Source of the DNA: Dechloromonas sp. UBA6271
GTDB taxonomy: Bacteria; Pseudomonadota; Gammaproteobacteria; Burkholderiales; Rhodocyclaceae
Assembly: GCA_002440665.1 (NCBI GenBank)
Contig: DJUX01000048.1
Coordinates: 1 to 40,409, forward strand
Direction: 5' to 3'
DNA length: 40,409 bases
Shown here: positions 30,994-38,613 of the stretch, piece after piece
Numbering within the stretch: the first letter of the stretch is position 1
Layout: the number at the start of each line of letters is the position of its first letter
Notes under the pieces: generated by a model
Told to the model about the DNA's origin: nothing
The model's input: the letters and a program-made list of their open reading frames with translations, nothing else
The model's database searches: none
Translations under genes and position numbers: made by a program

Positions 30994-33717
30994 TCAGGCT
31001 GCCGCAGCTTGTTGTGTTTCATATTCTGCCACCATGCGCTTGATGTCGGGCACACACGAGCCGCAGAAAGTACCGCATTTCAGTTTGTCCTGCAGGCCGC
31101 TCAGGTTGGCACCTGCGGCCAGTTCCTTGCCGATCTGCACATCGCTGACATCGGCGCATTTGCAGATGATGTTGCGCGGCGCCATCGTCACCGGCGGCCT
31201 GGCACTGGGCGCTAGGGCCAGGCGAATCAGGCTGGCGTCCAGTTCATCTTCCGCCATCGCCTGTTTTAGCCAGTTCTGCGCCAGCGTCTCGCCGGCCAGC
31301 CGCACACCGAGCAACCTGCCCTCGCGGGCAATTGCCTTCTTGGCAATGCAGCGCCGGGCGTCTTCATAGACGATGGCGCCATCGTCGCTGTCGAGGGCGA
31401 ACAGGCGATCGAGTTCGGCGATCTGCGCTGCATCGACTGCACTTTCCGCTGCCGCCCGGAAAACCACCAGCGGGCTGCTGCGTCCATACAGGCCGATAGT
31501 CGCATAAGGAAAGGCGGCCATTTTTGATCTGGCTTCCTGCATCATCACCAGGGCTTCGCTACGGCTGGCACAGCGGCGGACGATGGCCAGCGGGTAAGGC
31601 AGGTCGAGTTTGGCGATCTGCACCGCGGCATGCTTGAGTTCCGGCTGCATCGAATAGGGGTCGATGGCATCGCAGGCGACGGCGTTGGCGCCAGCGGAAT
31701 TCATGAACTGACTGCCCCAGTGCATCGGCATCCAGGCGCGGCCGCGCTGCAGGCCGGGCCGCTCAGCCACGCGCACGGTCGTTGCGCCGCGGGCATTGGT
31801 GACGCGCACCAGATCGCCGCTTTCCAGGTTGCGGTGGCGCATGTCGCACGGATGCATGGCGAGCAGCGGCTCGTCTTCGAGATTGAACAGGCGCGGCACG
31901 GTGCCGGTACGGCTCATACCGTGCCAGTGATCGCGCATGCGGCCGGAGAGCAGGCTGATCGGCAACTCCACGCCGGGCACGTCGGCGGTCGGCAGGTGCT
32001 CGATGGCGACGAAACGCGCCCGGCCGTCGGGCGTCGGGTAGCGGCCATCCTCGTAGAGCCGGACCTTGCCGCTGCTGGCACCCTCCGGGTAAGGCCATTG
32101 CTGCGGCCCTTCGCTTTCGAGCAGCGCGTAGCTCAGGCCGGTGATGTCGAGGTCGCGGCCACGCGTGCTTTCGCGATGTTCGTTGAAGATGGATTCGGCG
32201 TCGGCATAGGGAAACAGTTTGGCGGCACCGGCATGATCCAGTTTCTGGCCGAGACGGCGGGCGAAATCGACGACGATCTCCCAGTCGTGGCGCGCTTCGC
32301 CGGAGGCCTGGACGGCCGGCAGGACGCGGGTGATGCAGCGCTCCGAGTTGGTCACCGTGCCGTGCTTCTCACCCCAGCCGCTGGCTGGCAGCAGCAGATC
32401 GGCGTAATCGGCGGTATCGGTATTCCCGTAGGCTTCCTGCAGCACCACGTATTCGGCGGCCTGCAGCGCTTCGCGCACGGCGGCCTGATTGGGCAGCGAT
32501 TGTGCCGGGTTGGTGCAGGCGATCCAGACCGCCTTGATCTCGCCCGTTTTCAGGCTTTTGAACAGGTCGACCGCAGACTTGCCCGGCTTGGACGGGACGA
32601 AAGGCACGCCCCAGAAGCGCGCCATTTCGGCGCGGTGCGCCGGGCTGCCGAGATCGCGGTGCGCCGACAGCAGGTTGGCCAACCCGCCGACTTCGCGGCC
32701 GCCCATGGCATTGGGCTGCCCGGTCAGCGAGAAGGGGCCGGCGCCCGGCTTGCCGATCTGACCGGTCGCCAGATGCAGGTGGATGATTCCGGCATTGTTG
32801 TGGGTACCGTGCGCCGATTGGTTGAGCCCCTGGCAATACATCGACAACGACGCCGCACTGCCGCCGAACCAGCGGGCTGCCTTGACGATATCGGCAGCTT
32901 CGATGCCGCAGATTTCCGCAACGACGGCCGGCGAATAATTTTTGGCGATCTCGGAGAGCGCCGCAAAGCCATTGGTATGGGCAGCGACGTAGGCTGCATC
33001 GACGAGGTCTTCGGCGATCAGCACGTTGAGCATGCCGTTGAACAACGCGATGTCGGTGCCGGGTTTGATCGCCAGGTGAAGATCGGCAATCTCTGCGCTT
33101 TCCGAGCGCCGCGGATCGGCAACAATAATCTTCAGGTCCGGATTGGCCGCGCGCGCATCCTCGACGTAGCGAAAGATGATCGGATGCGCCACCGCCGGGT
33201 TGGCACCGGTGATGAAGATGACCTTGGCCTGCAGAATGTCCGCGTAGCTGCATGGCGGCGCGTCGGCGCCAAGCGTCTGCTTGTAGCCGGCGACGGCTGA
33301 CGACATGCAGAGCCGCGAATTGGTATCGACGTTGTTGGTGCCGATCAGCCCCTTGGCCAGTTTGTTGAAGACATAGTAGTCTTCGGTCATCAACTGGCCG
33401 GAAATGTAGAACGCCACCGAATCCGGGCCATGGGCGCGAATAGTTTCGGCAAAACGTTCGGCGGCTTCATCGAGCGCCGCATCCCAACTCACCGACTGGC
33501 GCGGCCCTTGCCGCGTGGCTCGGCGTTCCGGGTACTGAAGACGATAGGTGGGGTCCGCCGTCAGGTGCAGGGTCGCACCCTTGGTACACAGGCGGCCGCG
33601 GTTTGCCGGGTGCTCGGGGTCGCCGCGAACGCTGGCAATCTTCCCGTTTTCGGTTTCGATCAGCACACCGCAGCCAACGCCGCAGTAGCAACAAGTGGAT
33701 TTGACTTCCGTTTTCAT
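30994..33717 (-). CDS. nasA: Assimilatory nitrate reductase, catalytic subunit
   Basis: This cytoplasmic molybdenum enzyme reduces nitrate to nitrite. Of 907 residues, the N-terminus has a [4Fe-4S] site (Cys9, Cys12, Cys16 and Cys44 in CYCGVGCG and LCTKG), then the bis-MGD domains (SRLCMSSAVAGYK around the Mo-ligand region, GANPAVAHP, GTHNNAG, QPNAMGGREVGG). The C-terminus carries an extra BFD-like [2Fe-2S] domain (CKCADVSDVQIG and CGTFCGSC), which probably takes electrons from a separate reductase. The ATG at 33717 follows GGAAGGA and lies about 14 bp after the predicted sigma-54 start point. The signal-less N-terminus agrees with a cytosolic location. Confidence 0.95.
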   Translation of the reverse strand: MKTEVKSTCCYCGVGCGVLIETENGKIASVRGDPEHPANRGRLCTKGATLHLTADPTYRLQYPERRATRQGPRQSVSWDAALDEAAERFAETIRAHGPDSVAFYISGQLMTEDYYVFNKLAKGLIGTNNVDTNSRLCMSSAVAGYKQTLGADAPPCSYADILQAKVIFITGANPAVAHPIIFRYVEDARAANPDLKIIVADPRRSESAEIADLHLAIKPGTDIALFNGMLNVLIAEDLVDAAYVAAHTNGFAALSEIAKNYSPAVVAEICGIEAADIVKAARWFGGSAASLSMYCQGLNQSAHGTHNNAGIIHLHLATGQIGKPGAGPFSLTGQPNAMGGREVGGLANLLSAHRDLGSPAHRAEMARFWGVPFVPSKPGKSAVDLFKSLKTGEIKAVWIACTNPAQSLPNQAAVREALQAAEYVVLQEAYGNTDTADYADLLLPASGWGEKHGTVTNSERCITRVLPAVQASGEARHDWEIVVDFARRLGQKLDHAGAAKLFPYADAESIFNEHRESTRGRDLDITGLSYALLESEGPQQWPYPEGASSGKVRLYEDGRYPTPDGRARFVAIEHLPTADVPGVELPISLLSGRMRDHWHGMSRTGTVPRLFNLEDEPLLAMHPCDMRHRNLESGDLVRVTNARGATTVRVAERPGLQRGRAWMPMHWGSQFMNSAGANAVACDAIDPYSMQPELKHAAVQIAKLDLPYPLAIVRRCASRSEALVMMQEARSKMAAFPYATIGLYGRSSPLVVFRAAAESAVDAAQIAELDRLFALDSDDGAIVYEDARRCIAKKAIAREGRLLGVRLAGETLAQNWLKQAMAEDELDASLIRLALAPSARPPVTMAPRNIICKCADVSDVQIGKELAAGANLSGLQDKLKCGTFCGSCVPDIKRMVAEYETQQAAAA

Positions 33718-33741
33718 GATTTTCCTTCCGGGCAGGCTGCG

Positions 33742-33757
33742 AGCAACAGCCATGCCA
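33742..33757 (-). promoter_or_regulatory. Sigma-54 promoter of nasA-trpD2
   Basis: The minus strand TGGCATGGCTGTTGCT has GG and GC 10 bp apart. Unlike nrtA and nirB, the leader is only about 14 nt, too short for hexaloop hairpins. Confidence 0.8.
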
Positions 33758-33765
33758 CGTAGAAA

Positions 33766-33778
33766 AATCATGGACTTG
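33766..33778 (+). promoter_or_regulatory. IHF-like site upstream of nasA
   Basis: AATCATGGACTTG matches 12 of 13 IHF consensus positions and lies directly upstream of the -24 box. Confidence 0.5.
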
Positions 33779-33784
33779 GACGTA

Positions 33785-33822
33785 AAACGGGGAGACCCCT
33801 TGCGGAAATCTCCCCGTTTTGG
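33785..33822 (-). terminator. Rho-independent terminator after sspB
   Basis: The minus strand has AAAACGGGGAGA, a loop, then TCTCCCCGTTTT. It ends the sspA-sspB transcript; it is symmetrical enough to act in both directions. The right arm also contains an NtrC-like half GCACCA (CGCACCAAAACGGGGAG, similar to the nirB site). Confidence 0.88.
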
Positions 33823-33825
33823 TGC

Positions 33826-33839
33826 GTCGACCGCAGCAG
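33826..33839 (-). repeat. Inverted copy of the CTGCTGCGGTCGAC motif
   Basis: The 14-mer is identical to that at 13846-13859 but on the other strand. It lies between the sspB stop codon and its terminator. Confidence 0.5.
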
Positions 33840-33845
33840 CTGTCC

Positions 33846-34274
33846 CTATTTGATGCGTTGCAGCTTGGGACGCCCTCCTTCAGGGCGCGGCGGCTCCGGT
33901 TTCTCGTCAGAAATGTCCTCAACCGCCGGTACCACCGCCTCGGATTCCGCGATTCCACTATCGCCACCGATCTCGAAGGCCATGCCGGCGCCGTTTTCCC
34001 GCGCATAGATCGCCGACACCTGGGTAACGGGCACCGACAACTGGCGGGCAACACCGCCGAAACGCGCCTGGAATTCAATCAGATCATTGCCGATCTGCAA
34101 CTTGTTGGTCGCGTCCGGCCCGAGGTTGAGGACGATCTGCCCGTCGCGGATGAATTCGCGCGGCACATTGGTCCGTGCATCGACCTGAACGGCAATGTAC
34201 GGCGTGAAGCCGTTGTCATTGCACCATTCCCAGATGGCGCGCAGGAGATACGGCTTGGTCGAGGGCAGTTCCAT
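33846..34274 (-). CDS. sspB: ClpXP protease specificity-enhancing factor SspB
   Basis: SspB delivers ssrA-tagged proteins to ClpXP. The 142-residue protein begins with the conserved STKPYLLRAIWEWCNDNGFTPY and contains VPREFIRDGQIVLNL and FGGVARQLSVPVTQVSAIYARENG, the peptide-binding fold. The C-terminal tail is long, acidic then Pro-rich, ending in GRPKLQRIK, the short basic ClpX-docking motif. It is 3 bp after sspA, as in many proteobacteria. Confidence 0.95.
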   Translation of the reverse strand: MELPSTKPYLLRAIWEWCNDNGFTPYIAVQVDARTNVPREFIRDGQIVLNLGPDATNKLQIGNDLIEFQARFGGVARQLSVPVTQVSAIYARENGAGMAFEIGGDSGIAESEAVVPAVEDISDEKPEPPRPEGGRPKLQRIK

Positions 34275-34277
34275 GCC

Positions 34278-34874
34278 TTACTTGCGCATCGCTTTTTCGG
34301 ACGGGGTCAGGGCATCGATGAAGCCCTGACGGCTGAAAATGCGTTCCGCATATTTCATCAGCGGTGCGGCGGCCTTCCCGAGGTCGATGCCATAGTGGTC
34401 GAGACGCCATAGCAGCGGGGCAATCGCCACGTCGAGCATGGAGAACTCGTCGCCCAGCATGAATTTCTGCTTGTTGAAGATCGGGATGATCTCGGTCAGG
34501 CGGGCGCGGATTTCCTGGCGCGCCTTGTCTACCGTCTTGCCGTTTTTCTCGATGACTTCCATGAACGAGAAGATCTCGCGCTCCATGCCGACCAGCAACT
34601 GGCGTGCACGGGCACGCATGATCGGGTCGGCCGGCATCAGTTGCGGATGCGGAAAGCGCTCATCAATGTATTCGTTGATGATGTTCGGCTCGAACAGCAC
34701 CAGATCGCGCTCGACCAGAACCGGCACGCGGTTGTGCGGGTTGATGACGGCCAGGTCTTCCGGCTTGTTGAACATGTCGACATCGATCACCTGAAAATCC
34801 ATGCCCTTTTCGTAAAGGACAATGCGGCAGCGATGGCTGAATGGGCAGGTTGTGCCCGAGTAGAGGTTCATCAT
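34278..34874 (-). CDS. sspA: Stringent starvation protein A SspA
   Basis: SspA is a glutathione S-transferase-fold protein that binds RNA polymerase and alters expression under starvation. The 198-residue product has the thioredoxin-like start MMNLYSGTTCPFSHRCRIVLYEKGM, NKPEDLAVINPHNRVPVLVERDLVL, and the C-terminal helical domain with MLDVAIAPLLWRLDHYGIDL. In this family the glutathione site is usually not functional. It lies between petC and sspB, the standard pet-sspA-sspB order. Confidence 0.95.
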   Translation of the reverse strand: MMNLYSGTTCPFSHRCRIVLYEKGMDFQVIDVDMFNKPEDLAVINPHNRVPVLVERDLVLFEPNIINEYIDERFPHPQLMPADPIMRARARQLLVGMEREIFSFMEVIEKNGKTVDKARQEIRARLTEIIPIFNKQKFMLGDEFSMLDVAIAPLLWRLDHYGIDLGKAAAPLMKYAERIFSRQGFIDALTPSEKAMRK

Positions 34875-34897
34875 TTTCTGTAACCCTCAAAATGAGA

Positions 34898-34965
34898 TTC
34901 GGCATCGGGGGCCGGCCTGAGCCAAACCCGCGATGCCGTCAGCTGATCCGACAAGGATCAGTGAA
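34898..34965 (-). other. Two hairpins between petC and sspA
   Basis: The minus strand has TGATCC-TTGTC-GGATCA at the petC stop and then CGGCATCG paired with CGATGCCG over a 23-nt spacer, followed by AATCTCATTTTG. They may form a weak terminator or a processing site between the pet and ssp genes. Confidence 0.45.
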
Positions 34966-35677
34966 TGTCTTTCCAGTATTCCTTCTTCAACGCATAGGCG
35001 AGAACGAAGAGCAGCAGCAGGAAGGCGAGAACGCCGATCCCCAGGGTCCTGCGGAATTCCTGTTGCGGCTCGCCCATCCAGACCATGAAGCCAACCAGAT
35101 CGGAAATCGCCTTGTCGAATTCAGCCGGGGAAAGCTGGCCCGGAATCGCCATTTCAAGCTTGTGCGTTTCGTGGTTCAGCACTTGCTGGCCTTGCAGTTG
35201 CCAAAGCGGGTTGGGCATGCCGACGTTTTCAAACACCACGTTGTTCCAGCCGGTCGGACGATTCGGGTCGCGATAGAAGGAACGCAGGTAGGTGTAGAGC
35301 CAGTCGGCGCCGGCACCCGCATTGCCTGCTTCGCCACGGGCACGGGCGACGATGGTCAAGTCCGGCGGAGTGGCGCCGAACCACAGCTTCTGCTCGTCGG
35401 AACGCGCTGCGACAGCCATCAGTCCGCCGATCTTATCGGAGGTGAACATCAGGTTGTCCTTGACCTGCTGCTCGGTCAAGCCGAGATCCGTCAGGTTCTT
35501 GTAGCGCATGTAGGAGGCGCCATGGCAGTTGAGACAGTAATTGACGAACAGCTTGGCGCCATTCTGCAACGCCGCCTTGTCGCTCACCGCACCCGGCCAT
35601 TTGTCGAGGTGGACATTGCCGCCACTGGCAAAGGCCATCAACGGCGCAAAGAACAATGCAATCAGGAGTTTTTTCAT
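34958..35677 (-). CDS. petC: Cytochrome c1 of the bc1 complex
   Basis: The 239-residue protein has a cleaved signal (MKKLLIALFFAPLMAFASG), the heme-binding motif CLNCH, the Met ligand region in NVGMPNPLW and a C-terminal anchor helix (LGIGVLAFLLLLFVLAYAL). It accepts electrons from the Rieske protein and passes them to soluble cytochrome c. The start at ATG 35677 gives a correct signal peptide. It ends the petABC operon. Confidence 0.96.
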   Translation of the reverse strand: MKKLLIALFFAPLMAFASGGNVHLDKWPGAVSDKAALQNGAKLFVNYCLNCHGASYMRYKNLTDLGLTEQQVKDNLMFTSDKIGGLMAVAARSDEQKLWFGATPPDLTIVARARGEAGNAGAGADWLYTYLRSFYRDPNRPTGWNNVVFENVGMPNPLWQLQGQQVLNHETHKLEMAIPGQLSPAEFDKAISDLVGFMVWMGEPQQEFRRTLGIGVLAFLLLLFVLAYALKKEYWKDIH

Positions 35678-35688
35678 TTTTTTCACCC

Positions 35689-36990
35689 TCACTTCATCGT
35701 CACGCGTTCTGGCACGGGCTTGAACTTGTCCATTCGGGACCACCAAGGCATGCCGAGGAAGAAGCCGAAATAGAAAACCGTGCAGATCTGGGAAATCAGT
35801 TCACCCATCGGCGACGGGGACAGCGTTCCGAGGTAACCCAGGATGAAGAAGCAGATCACGAACAGGGTCAGCATGGTCTTGTAGATCGGGCCGCGATAAC
35901 GGATCGACTTGACCGGGCTGCGATCCAGCCACGGCAGGAAGGCGAAGATCACGACCGAAGCACCCATCCCGACCACGCCCCAGAACTTGGCGGGCAGGCC
36001 GAAGAAGTTCCAGACCATGGCACGCAGGATCGAGTAGTACGGGGTGAAATACCAGACCGGTGCGATATGCGGCGGCGTCTTCAGCGGATCGGCCGGGTAG
36101 AAGTTGGGGGTTTCCAGGAAGTAACCGCCGCCCTCCGGCGCAAAGAACATGACCGCGGAGAAGACCATCAGGAACACCACGACGCCGACGATATCCTTCA
36201 CCGTGTAATACGGGTGGAAAGGGATACCATCGCGGGGGATGCCGTTCTCGTCCTTGTTGGCCTTGATCTCGATACCGTCCGGGTTGTTCGAGCCGGTTTC
36301 GTGCAGCGCCAGGATATGCGCGGCGACGAGGCCGATCAGGATGAGCGGGAAGGCGATGACGTGGAAGGAGAAGAAGCGGTTCAGGGTCGCATCGCCGACG
36401 ACGAAGTCGCCGCGAATCAGGATCGACAGGTCAGGGCCGATCACCGGAATTGCCGAGAACAGGTTGACGATCACCTGAGCGCCCCAGAAGGACATCTGGC
36501 CCCAAGGCAGCAGATAACCGAAGAAGGCTTCGCCCATCAATACCAGAAAGATGCCGACGCCGAACAGCCAGGTCAGCTCACGCGGTTTGCGGTAGGAGCC
36601 ATACAGAAGGCCGCGGAACATGTGGAGATAAACCACGATGAAGAAGGCCGAGGCGCCGGTCGAGTGCATGTAACGGATGAGCCAGCCACCTGGCACGTCG
36701 CGCATGATGTATTCGACGGAAGCGAAAGCGATCGGCACGCCGTTGGCGTTCAGCGCGGCATCCGGCTTGTAGTGCATGACGAGGAAGATGCCGGTGACGA
36801 TTTGGATGACCAGAACCAGCAGCGCGAGAGAGCCGAAGAAATACCAGAAATTGAAGTTCTTCGGTGCGTAGTACTCGGAAAGGTGCTCCTTATACAGCGA
36901 CGTCGCCGGGAAACGGGCATCCACCCATTCCAGGGCGTTACCACCAATGGAGCCGTCGGATTTGTACTTTTCGGACTTGCCAGCAGCCAT
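35689..36990 (-). CDS. petB: Cytochrome b of the bc1 complex
   Basis: The 433-residue membrane protein binds two b hemes through histidines in VMHYKPD/VVYLHMFRG and FFSFHVIAFPLI/LVAAHILALHE. The quinol-site tetrapeptide reads PVWY in place of the PEWY of mitochondria, as in related beta- and gammaproteobacteria. It follows petA by one base, so it is translationally coupled, and precedes petC by 11 bp. Confidence 0.97.
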   Translation of the reverse strand: MAAGKSEKYKSDGSIGGNALEWVDARFPATSLYKEHLSEYYAPKNFNFWYFFGSLALLVLVIQIVTGIFLVMHYKPDAALNANGVPIAFASVEYIMRDVPGGWLIRYMHSTGASAFFIVVYLHMFRGLLYGSYRKPRELTWLFGVGIFLVLMGEAFFGYLLPWGQMSFWGAQVIVNLFSAIPVIGPDLSILIRGDFVVGDATLNRFFSFHVIAFPLILIGLVAAHILALHETGSNNPDGIEIKANKDENGIPRDGIPFHPYYTVKDIVGVVVFLMVFSAVMFFAPEGGGYFLETPNFYPADPLKTPPHIAPVWYFTPYYSILRAMVWNFFGLPAKFWGVVGMGASVVIFAFLPWLDRSPVKSIRYRGPIYKTMLTLFVICFFILGYLGTLSPSPMGELISQICTVFYFGFFLGMPWWSRMDKFKPVPERVTMK

Positions 36991-36991
36991 T

Positions 36992-37588
36992 TTATGCTCC
37001 CTTCTTGTCTTCGCCGATCACGATACGCGTATCGGACAGATACACGTGCGGCGGCACTTCGAGGTTGGTCGGGGCTGGTTTCGACTTGAAAACACGACCG
37101 GCAAAGTCGAACGTCGAGCCATGACAAGGGCAGAGAAAACCGCCAAGCCAGTCGGCAGGCATCCCTTCTTCGGCGCCCGCCTTGAATTTCGACGACGGCG
37201 AACATCCCAGGTGTGTACAGATGCCGACAACCACCATGAATTCTTTCTTGATGGAGCGGGTTTCGTTCCTAGCATAGGCCGGTTGCATGTCGACCTCGGA
37301 CTTCGGATCGGCCACCGAACCGTCCAGCTTCGGCAGAGTGCCGAGCATCTCCGGCGTCCGGTTGATGATCCAGACCGGCTTGCCACGCCACTCGACGGTC
37401 ATCATCTGGCCGGCTTCAAGCTTGCCGATATCGACTTCTACCGGAGCGCCTGCTGCCTTGGCGCGCTCGGACGGAAGCAAACTGGAGACGAACGGCACCA
37501 GTGCGGCAACCGCACCAGCCCCGCCGACGGCTGCGGTGGCGACGATCAAACGCCGTCTGCCGCAGTCCATTTTTCCTTGATTGCTCAT
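36992..37588 (-). CDS. petA: Rieske iron-sulfur protein of the bc1 complex
   Basis: The 198-residue protein has a twin-arginine signal-anchor (GRRRLIVATAAVGGAGAVAAL) and the two Rieske loops CTHLGC and CPCHGS that bind the [2Fe-2S] cluster. It takes electrons from ubiquinol bound to cytochrome b. It is the first gene of petABC. Confidence 0.97.
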   Translation of the reverse strand: MSNQGKMDCGRRRLIVATAAVGGAGAVAALVPFVSSLLPSERAKAAGAPVEVDIGKLEAGQMMTVEWRGKPVWIINRTPEMLGTLPKLDGSVADPKSEVDMQPAYARNETRSIKKEFMVVVGICTHLGCSPSSKFKAGAEEGMPADWLGGFLCPCHGSTFDFAGRVFKSKPAPTNLEVPPHVYLSDTRIVIGEDKKGA

Positions 37589-37635
37589 AACGCTGACCCC
37601 TAAAGGAATTGGATGGGATTGAAAATAAACGCTGG

Positions 37636-37641
37636 ATTATA
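37636..37641 (-). promoter_or_regulatory. -10 box of the petABC promoter
   Basis: A perfect TATAAT on the minus strand lies 48 bp before the petA ATG. The -35 position is TTTTAT (weak) and falls inside a large inverted repeat. Confidence 0.5.
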
Positions 37642-37642
37642 C

Positions 37643-37673
37643 GACAATGGAACTCGCGATAAAAGCCATTGTC
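37643..37673. promoter_or_regulatory. Inverted repeat overlapping the petABC promoter
   Basis: GACAATGG and CCATTGTC are perfect 8-bp arms 15 bp apart. The repeat covers the expected -35 region and ends in the recR stop codon, where an operator or a weak terminator would be equally possible. Confidence 0.45.
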
Positions 37674-38271
37674 ACCCTGCGCATGCCCTGCGCTCCCGCA
37701 AAGCCTGGGCCAGGGTTCCGCTATCGACATATTCGAGTTCCCCACCGACCGGCACGCCGCGCGCGATCCTCGTCACGCTGATGCCCTTGGGTTTAAGCAT
37801 GGCGGTGATGTAATGCGCCGTCGCCTCCCCTTCGTTGGTGTAGTTCGTTGCGAGAATCACCTCGCGCACGACCCCATCGAGAATCCTCGACAACAGTTGT
37901 TCCAGTCCGAGTTCGCGTGACCCGACGCCATCCAGAGGTGAAATACGCCCCATCAGCACATAGTAAAGCCCCTGATAGGCATGCGTCTGCTCCATCATGT
38001 TCATGTCGACCGGGGTTTCGACGACACAGAGTAACGACGAGTCCCGGCGTGGCGAAGCGCAGCGCTCGCAAATTTCTTCCTCGGCAAAGGTATTGCAGCG
38101 CCGGCAATGACGAATCGATGTCAGGGCGTGCAAAACTGCGTCGCTCAGGCGCTGCGCACCCTTCCTGTCATGCTGCAACAGGTAATAGGCCATGCGCTGG
38201 GCCGATTTCGGCCCGACCCCCGGCAGGCAGCGCAGCGCCTCGATCAGCGCTTCGAGACCCGATGGATTCAC
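37672..38271 (-). CDS. recR: Recombination protein RecR
   Basis: RecR works with RecO (and RecF) to load RecA on gapped DNA. The 199-residue protein has the HhH element LRCLPGVGPKSAQRMAYYLL, a Cys4 zinc finger (CRRCNTF and CERC), and a Toprim domain with VVETPVDM and NYTNEGEATAHYI. It is the third gene of dnaX-ybaB-recR, 4 bp after ybaB. Confidence 0.97.
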   Translation of the reverse strand: MNPSGLEALIEALRCLPGVGPKSAQRMAYYLLQHDRKGAQRLSDAVLHALTSIRHCRRCNTFAEEEICERCASPRRDSSLLCVVETPVDMNMMEQTHAYQGLYYVLMGRISPLDGVGSRELGLEQLLSRILDGVVREVILATNYTNEGEATAHYITAMLKPKGISVTRIARGVPVGGELEYVDSGTLAQALRERRACAG

Positions 38272-38275
38272 TGGC

Positions 38276-38599
38276 TTAGAAAGGCAGTTTGAAGCCCGGG
38301 GGCAGATTCATGCCGGCCGTGAAGCCGGACATCTTTTCCTTGCTCAGTTCCTCTCCACGGCGAACCGCATCATTGACTGCCGCGGCGATCAGGTCTTCGA
38401 GCATCTCTCGGTCGTCAAGAACCGAAGGATCGATATTTACCCGGCGAACGTCATGAGAACAGGTCATCACGATCTTGACCATGCCGGCGCCAGACTGGCC
38501 TTCGACCTCGGTCTGCGCAAGCTGTTCCTGCACTTTTTTCATGTTGTCCTGCATTACTTGTGCCTGTTTCATCAGGCCAGCCAAGCCACCCTTCATCAT
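38276..38599 (-). CDS. ybaB: Nucleoid-associated protein YbaB/EbfC
   Basis: The 107-residue protein has the standard start MKGGLAGLMKQAQVMQDNMKKVQEQLA, a helix that dimerises and binds DNA, followed by a beta core (VEGQSGAGMVKIVMTC) and the tail MNLPPGFKLPF. It lies 14 bp after dnaX and 4 bp before recR, the conserved order. The start is either of two adjacent ATG codons at 38599. Confidence 0.95.
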   Translation of the reverse strand: MMKGGLAGLMKQAQVMQDNMKKVQEQLAQTEVEGQSGAGMVKIVMTCSHDVRRVNIDPSVLDDREMLEDLIAAAVNDAVRRGEELSKEKMSGFTAGMNLPPGFKLPF

Positions 38600-38613
38600 G
38601 TGTTGTATCTCCG

